NCBI GenBank assembly: GCA_944472135.2
Contig: OX235266.1
Coordinates: 17,091,925-17,155,924 of the forward strand
Length of the DNA stretch: 64,000 bases
Direction of reading: 5' to 3'
DNA from: Trichobilharzia regenti
Lineage: Eukaryota > Platyhelminthes > Trematoda > Strigeidida > Schistosomatidae
Shown here piece by piece: positions 58,230 through 64,000 of the stretch (the first letter of the stretch is position 1; each line of letters starts with the position of its first letter). The translations under genes were made by a program, and so were the position numbers. The notes under the pieces are model-generated. The model ran no database searches. It was given only the letters and a program-made list of their open reading frames with translations, and was not told the DNA's origin.

Positions 58230-58263
58230 GCAGTACGCCTACAACCCTTCTCAGGTTGACGCC

Positions 58264-60219
58264 CTAGGTTGGAAAATCGTCGCAGAGTTCATTTGCTAAC
58301 TTCCTTCTATCAGCTATATCCTCAAATCTGAACGGCAACACGTCCATGTCATTGTATCGTAGAATATAGATGACCAACAAACACACGACATATCTCATCA
58401 ACCAAGTATAGAAACAGAGTAATTTACACCAAAGATGATAGAATTCAAATAGTAACTTGAAACTAGAAATGCCTTTATTCGTGCAAGTCAATTTAACAAT
58501 TACTCTCTCCTTTACACTTGGCTTATCCACACTAAACTGACCATTGATATTCGTCCTTTCAAACGAACTGATATCACCATAGTCAATGCAGAAGATACTA
58601 GAGTTGATGGGTATCTGTTTCATTGTGGATGACAGCACCAACGATGACGGAGTGACACAAGGTGATGAACTTAGCGGGGGATCAGAAGCTGTTCTTTTTC
58701 GGCATTCAGATTGTTGTCCAACTGCAAGATTACCACCACTGCTGTCTTTCACTACTAGTTCGGGTTTAGCACTATCATCTGATGATAGGTGGGCTACATG
58801 CTGATCGATTACACTGACGGTCTCACAAATATCCATAACTTCTGCAACTGCATCTGCATTTATTTCTACTTCACGTTCAAGTTGTACAGAACCATTGTTC
58901 AACTTAGCAGTAGTAGGCATATCCCTCATCTCACCATGATCAACCAAAGACAAATCTACACTATCATGATCATTACCACAAATATTCAATTTACCGTCAA
59001 GTTCATCATTTTCAAACTCTTTAATAACAGAAGTAGACAATTTTGGTTCCTCCTCACAAATCCTAAAAGGTTTTATAACTTCACTCTGACTAGATATACT
59101 TTGTAAACTTGTGGAGTCAGAACTCCACTCTGAAGCAGTAACTCTATTCTGTGACACTCTATTCAACAATGGCTTACCAGTTGCAACTACAGACTTCTTC
59201 ACAACACCGTTATCATCACACAATTCGCAGTCAGACCTAGAGTTTACATTTAGCTTATCACTGAACTTGCTCACTGGTTCACAGCTCACCTTTGTATGCA
59301 CCTCTTGCAAACGAGTACAACACAACCGTGTTTGTCTTGCATCTTGCAACTTATCTGTTGAGGATGTACTACGAAACCTGTTACACTCACTAGATCTATA
59401 TGCATTACTAGACATCATCGAGCCTTCTCGATATCCACCTCTCTGAGGCTTATTCGTCGTCAATGAGTGCGTTTTACCCTCAGACTGCTCTATTCTATGG
59501 GTGAGATCTAACAGACTGGAAAACTTGCTCATAGATTGATTGACACTAGTATTTACCAGTTTCAGGATATCATCAAACTTTGGCTCGATACCCTCATCCT
59601 CCATACGGGAGCTCATCTTCACCCACTTCCTTTGCAGTCGAGTAGGTAGGCGTCTTGCTATTACCTCTAGGACTGAGCTGGAGTTGAGATCACTCATGAA
59701 ATTCATAGAAATCAAGGTATTCTTGTTAGTCATAAGATTGTCTAAAATCTCAGTGAGTGCTTTGGAGTCATCTTGAAGTTGACTGCCATTACCCTTGACA
59801 GCTTCGTATACGTTCCTTACAATCATCGAAGGCCTTCCAAACCTTTGACGTAATATGCTCATAGCCTCAGCGTATCCCTCATTAGGGGGCATGAGCTTAC
59901 AGCACTGTATAGCTCTTGAAGCATCTCCAGTGCAATATCTCATCAAATACATCAATTTCAATTCATCTCTTGATGAAAAACTACTCAGCATGATCTCAAA
60001 CTCCTTAACAAACTGTAAATAATCGGCCGGGTTTCCATCAAAACACCGTGGTTCAAATTTAGGGAGTTTGATGTTCCTATTATCCCTGAACGGCGAAACA
60101 GTAACATCAACCATGTCATGCTTAACATCAGACACATCGTTACAATTAACAGACAAGTCACCGTGACTTACTTTCCTGTTTGTATCCAAGACACTCTGTC
60201 CCTTCTTTGACCCAGGCAT
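58264..60219 (-). CDS. Gag-like protein of gag-LTR element, intact (D)
   Basis: An unbroken 651-codon frame with the same organisation as copy E. It differs by many substitutions in the Gag domain (for example SFSSRDELK and CKLMPPNEGYAEAM) and keeps the CCTRLQEVHTKVSCEP cluster, a possible relic of a CCHC-type knuckle (His-x4-Cys retained). The hydrophobic C-terminal segment (FKLLFEFYHLWCKLLCFYTW and following) is conserved even though flanking positions vary. Two independently diverged open frames suggest the protein was under constraint while the copies spread. Only ~35 bp of 3' noncoding sequence remain before the next LTR. Confidence 0.85.
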   Translation of the reverse strand: MPGSKKGQSVLDTNRKVSHGDLSVNCNDVSDVKHDMVDVTVSPFRDNRNIKLPKFEPRCFDGNPADYLQFVKEFEIMLSSFSSRDELKLMYLMRYCTGDASRAIQCCKLMPPNEGYAEAMSILRQRFGRPSMIVRNVYEAVKGNGSQLQDDSKALTEILDNLMTNKNTLISMNFMSDLNSSSVLEVIARRLPTRLQRKWVKMSSRMEDEGIEPKFDDILKLVNTSVNQSMSKFSSLLDLTHRIEQSEGKTHSLTTNKPQRGGYREGSMMSSNAYRSSECNRFRSTSSTDKLQDARQTRLCCTRLQEVHTKVSCEPVSKFSDKLNVNSRSDCELCDDNGVVKKSVVATGKPLLNRVSQNRVTASEWSSDSTSLQSISSQSEVIKPFRICEEEPKLSTSVIKEFENDELDGKLNICGNDHDSVDLSLVDHGEMRDMPTTAKLNNGSVQLEREVEINADAVAEVMDICETVSVIDQHVAHLSSDDSAKPELVVKDSSGGNLAVGQQSECRKRTASDPPLSSSPCVTPSSLVLSSTMKQIPINSSIFCIDYGDISSFERTNINGQFSVDKPSVKERVIVKLTCTNKGISSFKLLFEFYHLWCKLLCFYTWLMRYVVCLLVIYILRYNDMDVLPFRFEDIADRRKLANELCDDFPT

Positions 60220-60363
60220 TGTTGAACTTGACCCAATTCCAAAAAGGTTCCAGATATTGCTTGTTCAAAGAGGACTTGACCGGCACCAGGAAAAATGAAC
60301 GGCGACTATCCAAACTTTCACCAACTGTTTGAATCCGCCAGATCTGTTTCAATCGTCAGAAAC

Positions 60364-60729
60364 TGTCAGCAAAGTCTCATAAACCGTTAATGCCCAGCTC
60401 TCGCTACGCTCGGGCCCACGCTGTTCTTAGATTTCTCAGAAACGCTTAGTTGTAACGGACGCAAAAACCAAAACACCGATCTGCAGTTTGATATTTCTGT
60501 ATTGTTACACCAACATATAAAAGGAATAAGCGAACTAAGCAAACTAAGGTCTGAAAACAAATATTACAATAATAAATCTCTGTATTACTTCTGACGATGT
60601 TTCAATCTTCATTCTGAACAGCGACCGATGAGACGATGACTGTCGTATTGATGCTTCCGCGAAAATTGGGGAAGTTGATTTTATGCAAACAACCAAGAAT
60701 TGATCGTTCAATCTTCAACTCCATTGACA
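60364..60729 (-). repeat. Internal LTR between units C and D, array II
   Basis: A 366-bp LTR of the long subtype. On the right, gag C stops mid-frame at the LTR terminus (…ACAATTGTTCAAC). On the left, the leader of unit D follows. Confidence 0.9.
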
Positions 60730-62055
60730 ATTGTTCAACTTAGCAGTAGTAGGCATATCCCTCATCTCATCATGATCAACCATAGACAACTGTGAAGTAT
60801 CATGATCATTATCACGAATATTCAATTTACCGTCAACTTTATCATTTTCAAACTCTTTAATAACAGAAGTAGACAATTTTGGTTCCTCCTCGCAAATCCT
60901 AAAAGGTTTTATAACTTCACTCTGACTAGTAATACCTTGTAAACTTATGGAGTCAGAACTGCACTCTGAAGCAGCAACTCTATTCTGTGACACTCTATTC
61001 AACAATGGCCTACCAGTTGCAACTACAGACTTCTTGACCGCACCGTTATCGTCACACATTTCGGAGTCAGGCCCGGAGTTCACATTTAGCTTATCACTGA
61101 ACTTGCTCACTGGTTCACAGCTCACCTTTGTATGCACCTCTTGCAAACGAGTACAACACAACCGTGTTTGTCTTGCATCTTGCAACTCATCTGTTGACGA
61201 TGTACTACGAAACCTGTTACACTCACTAGATCTAAATGCATTACTAGATATCATGGAGCCTTCTCGATATCCAACTCTCTGAGGCCCTTTCGTCATCAAT
61301 GATTGCATTTTGCTCTCAGACTGCTCTATTCTAGGGGTGAGATTCAATATACTGGCAAACTTGCTCATAGATTGATTGACACTATCTTTTACTAAATACA
61401 GGATATCATCAAATTTTGGCTCGACATCCTCTTCCTCCATACGGGAGCTTATCTTCACCCACTTCCTTTGCAGTCGAGTAGGTAGGCGTCTTGCTATTAC
61501 TTCTAGTATAAAACTCGAGTTGAGGTTATTCATGCAATTCATAGAAATCAAGGTATTCTTATAAGTCATAAGATTATCTAAAAACTCAGTAAGTGCCTTG
61601 GAGTCATCTTGAAGTTGACTGCCATTACCTTTGACAGCTTCGTATACGTTCCTTACAATCATTGAAGGTCTTCCAAACCTTTGACGTAATATGCTCATAG
61701 CCTCGTAGTAGCCCTCTTTTGGCTTCATAAACTTACAACACTGTATAGCTCTTGCAGCAATTCCAGTGCAATACCTCATCAAATACATTAACTTCATTTC
61801 ATCAGTTAATGAAAAACCACTCAACATGATCTCAAACTCCTTTACAAATTGTAAATAATCAGCTGGGTTTCCATCAAAACACCGTGGTTCTAATTTAGGG
61901 AGTTTGATGTTCCTATTATCCCTGAATGGCGAAACAGTAACATCAACCATGTCATACTTAACATCAGACACATCGTTACAATTAACAGACAAGTCACCGT
62001 GACTTACTTTCCTGTTTGCATCCAAGACACACTGTCCCTTCTTTGACCCAGGCAT
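60730..62055 (-). pseudogene. gag of unit C, 3'-truncated by an LTR
   Basis: From the conserved MPGSKKGQ start the frame is open for about 442 codons and ends in the LTR after TTAKLNN, adding a few LTR-encoded residues. The Gag domain is complete, and the hydrophobic C-terminus is lost. Unlike other copies, the leader upstream is also open in frame for 35 codons (from 62160), probably by loss of the leader stop rather than as a real extension. It is closest to copy D in the middle region. Confidence 0.82.
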
Positions 62056-62199
62056 TGTTGAACTTGACCCAATTCCAAAAAGGTTCCAGATATGGCTTGT
62101 CCAAAGAGGACTTGACCAGCACCAGGAAAAATGAACGGCGACTATCCAAACTTTCACCAACTGTTTGAATCCGCCAGATCTGTTTCTATCGTCAGAAAC

Positions 62200-62555
62200 T
62201 GTCAGTCACGTCTCGTAAACCGTTAATGCCCAGCTCCTGCTACGCTCGGACTCACGCTGTCGCTTGAAGTTTCTCAGAAACGCTCAGTAACAACGGACGA
62301 AAAAACCAAAACACCAATTGTTGACTTGAGTATTATGTATTGTTACACCAACATATAAATCAAGTATGACTAAGGTCTGTGGACAAATATTACAATAATA
62401 AATCATAAGATTACTTCTGACGATGTTTTACTCTTCTTTCTGAACAGCGACCGATGAGACGATGACTGTCGTATTGATGCCTCCGCGAAAATTTGGGAAG
62501 TTGATTTTGAGCAAACAACCAAGAATTGATCGTTCAATCTTCAACTCCATTGACA
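62200..62555 (-). repeat. Outer 5' LTR of three-gag array II
   Basis: A 356-bp LTR nearly identical to the outer LTR at 54303-54658, both sharing AACTTGAGTATTATG-type differences against the inner LTRs. The right flank is CCACT. Confidence 0.92.
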
Positions 62556-62872
62556 CCACTATCTCGTACAAGGGACAATCCAAATCAAATTAAAAGCTTA
62601 CAGGGAAACAGGAGCTGCAGATAGACCACAAGCCAAGTTCAACACTCAAATACTGAAGGACCAGGCTACAAAGGACATCTTCATTGCAAACATAAGGGAA
62701 AAAGCCGAGACACAAATCAACACCAGCAAAAAGATCAGCGTCGAAAAGCACTGGGACAACTTGAAAACGGTGTGGAGTCAAACCTGCATGGAAGTTCTAA
62801 GCAGAAAGAAGAGACGGGACAAACAGTGGCTCACTGCAGACACTTGGAAACTAATAGAAGAGAGAGGGATAG
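62556..62872 (+). pseudogene. RTE endonuclease-RT linker
   Basis: This continues the plus-strand RTE from 54302: DHYLVQGT, then DRPQAKFNTQILKDQATKD and KQWLTADTWKLIEERG. An in-frame stop lies near 62590. It ends at GATAG, the target of the next LTR. Confidence 0.82.
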
Positions 62873-63238
62873 TGTCAATGTAGTTGAAGATTGAACGATC
62901 AAACCATGGTTTTTTGCTCAAACTCAACGTACCTATGTTTTCGTGGAGGCATCAATACACCAGTCATCGTCTCATCGGTCACTGTTCAGAAAGAAGAGAA
63001 AAACTGTCAGAAGTAATATCGTGACTTATTGTTGTAATATTTCTTCTTAGAACTTAGTCTGTAATGCCAGTAATGCTGATTATATGTTGGTGTTAGAATA
63101 AAGAATTCTCGAGTCGCCAATCGGTGTTCTGGTTTTCGCGTCCGTTAATACTAAGCGTTTCTGAAAGGCTTCAAGGGACAGCGAGAGGCCCGGTGTAGCA
63201 AGAGCTGGGCATTAACGGTTTATGAGACATGATTGACA
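62873..63238 (+). repeat. LTR inside RTE linker
   Basis: A 366-bp LTR flanked by GATAG and GATGG (5-bp target duplication with one change). Both junctions recur at 35187/40276, and the left one also at 25033. No PLE interrupts it here. Confidence 0.92.
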
Positions 63239-64000
63239 GATGGTGAAACAAAATATTATCCAGTGCACCGACGAGCAACAAAAACAGGAGTTGAATCCAA
63301 GCTACAACACGCTGAACAAAAGAGTAAAGAAGAGTGCCAGGGAAGACAAAAGAAAATATTATGAAGCCATGGCAAACGAAACAGAACAAGCTGCAGGCAA
63401 AGGAGACCTCGCCACACTCTACCAAACAACTAGGCACCTATCGGGCTAAAGTTCGACACAGATTAAGCCAGTAAAGGATGACAATGGAAAGTCAATCAAC
63501 TTAGAAGTAGAGCAAAGAAAACACTGGGCTGAACACTTCAAAAGACTTCTAAATCGTCCGCCACCTACAACGCGCCCAACAATACCAACAACGAGAGCAG
63601 AACTACCAGTAAACATCGACCGCCCGACGAAATCAGAAGTCCTGTATGCAATCGAAATGCTAAAGGCTGGGAAAGCAGCAGGACCAGATGGAATCCCAGC
63701 AGAAGCCTTGAAAATAGACCCAGAGACAACAGCGGACTTGATGACGCTATTGCTGGAGAAGGTGTGGAAAGAGGGCAAAGTGGCCGAGGATTGGAAGAGC
63801 GGACACTTATTCAAACTACCAAAGAAAGGAGGCTTAAGTCAATGCAAAACTGGCGTGGAATTATGCTTCTGTCCATCCCAAGCAAAATACTAAGTCGCAT
63901 CATCCTGGAGAGGATCAAACAAACCCTGCATGAAAAACTTCGACCGGAACAGGCCGGATTCAGGAGAAACAAATCATGTATTGATCAAATCGCCACTCTA
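63239..64000 (+). pseudogene. RTE reverse transcriptase, runs off window
   Basis: This resumes the RTE: MVKQNIIQCTDEQQKQELNP, a stop after RHLSG, then LKAGKAAGPDGIPAEALKID and EKVWKEGKVAEDWKSG. A frameshift follows after KKGGLSQC, then RPEQAGFRRNKSCIDQIATL to the window end. The palm motifs (FADD) would lie beyond 64000. Confidence 0.85.

Noticed and set aside
1..64000. CRISPR array, bacterial operons, riboswitches
   Set aside because: Repeats are long, dispersed and flanked by target duplications; eukaryotic retroelements explain them, and no short regularly spaced repeats are present.

Overview
This window looks like repeat-dense nuclear DNA of a trematode flatworm, most likely a schistosomatid blood fluke. 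It is AT-rich, has no gene-dense stretch, and no host gene could be supported. Almost every recognisable protein belongs to a retroelement: RTE-type and CR1-type non-LTR elements, a GIY-YIG Penelope-like element (PLE), a Gypsy integrase, and a very abundant LTR element whose only protein is a BEL/Pao-like Gag. A decayed tRNA-headed SINE at 16.1-16.3 kb resembles the schistosome SM-alpha hammerhead family, which is the main reason for preferring a schistosomatid. The assignment is an inference.

The dominant element, called gag-LTR here, has 320-366 bp LTRs with TGTCA...TGACA ends and makes 5-bp target duplications. It carries one frame of about 650 codons: an N-terminal DUF1759-like Gag domain, a long polar region and a hydrophobic C-terminal segment. 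This is followed by about 1.1 kb of noncoding DNA with three ~190-bp repeats, each starting with the same hairpin. No protease, reverse transcriptase or integrase of its lineage is present, so it should depend on a partner element. Intact gag frames lie at 55.8-57.8 and 58.3-60.2 kb. Broken copies lie at 1.1-3.5, 5.0-7.0, 8.6-10.6, 24.2-24.7, 30.7-32.7 and 60.7-62.1 kb.

Layout. 0.3-3.7 kb: old minus-strand gag-LTR copy with a younger LTR inside it. 3.7-4.5 kb: RTE tail. 4.5-12.05 kb: perfect tandem duplication (period 3,599 bp) of a gag-LTR element sharing LTRs. 12.05-13.6 kb: RTE pieces. 13.8-15.15 kb: PLE remnants in inverted pairs. 15.15-18.4 kb: little recognisable apart from the SINE. 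18.4-21.5 kb: RTE fragment and truncated Gypsy. 21.5-26.5 kb: mosaic of LTR, PLE, gag, LTR and RTE. 27-33.3 kb: CR1-like fragment and neighbours, with a gag-LTR element inserted. 33.3-41.4 kb: RTE interrupted by an LTR that is itself interrupted by an inverted PLE dimer. 41.4-43 kb: foldback repeat and variant LTR. 45.4-48.9 kb: a second RTE subfamily. 49.8-53.5 kb: inverted copies of the 27-33 and 41-43 kb blocks. 53.5-64 kb: plus-strand RTE split by a three-gag array and by a solo LTR, running off the window.

The LTRs repeatedly sit at the edges of duplications, inversions and flank switches, so they look like the main recombination sites that built this locus. The clearest cases are a recombinant middle LTR in the tandem duplication, a three-gag array inside one target duplication, and LTRs whose two flanks come from different parent loci.
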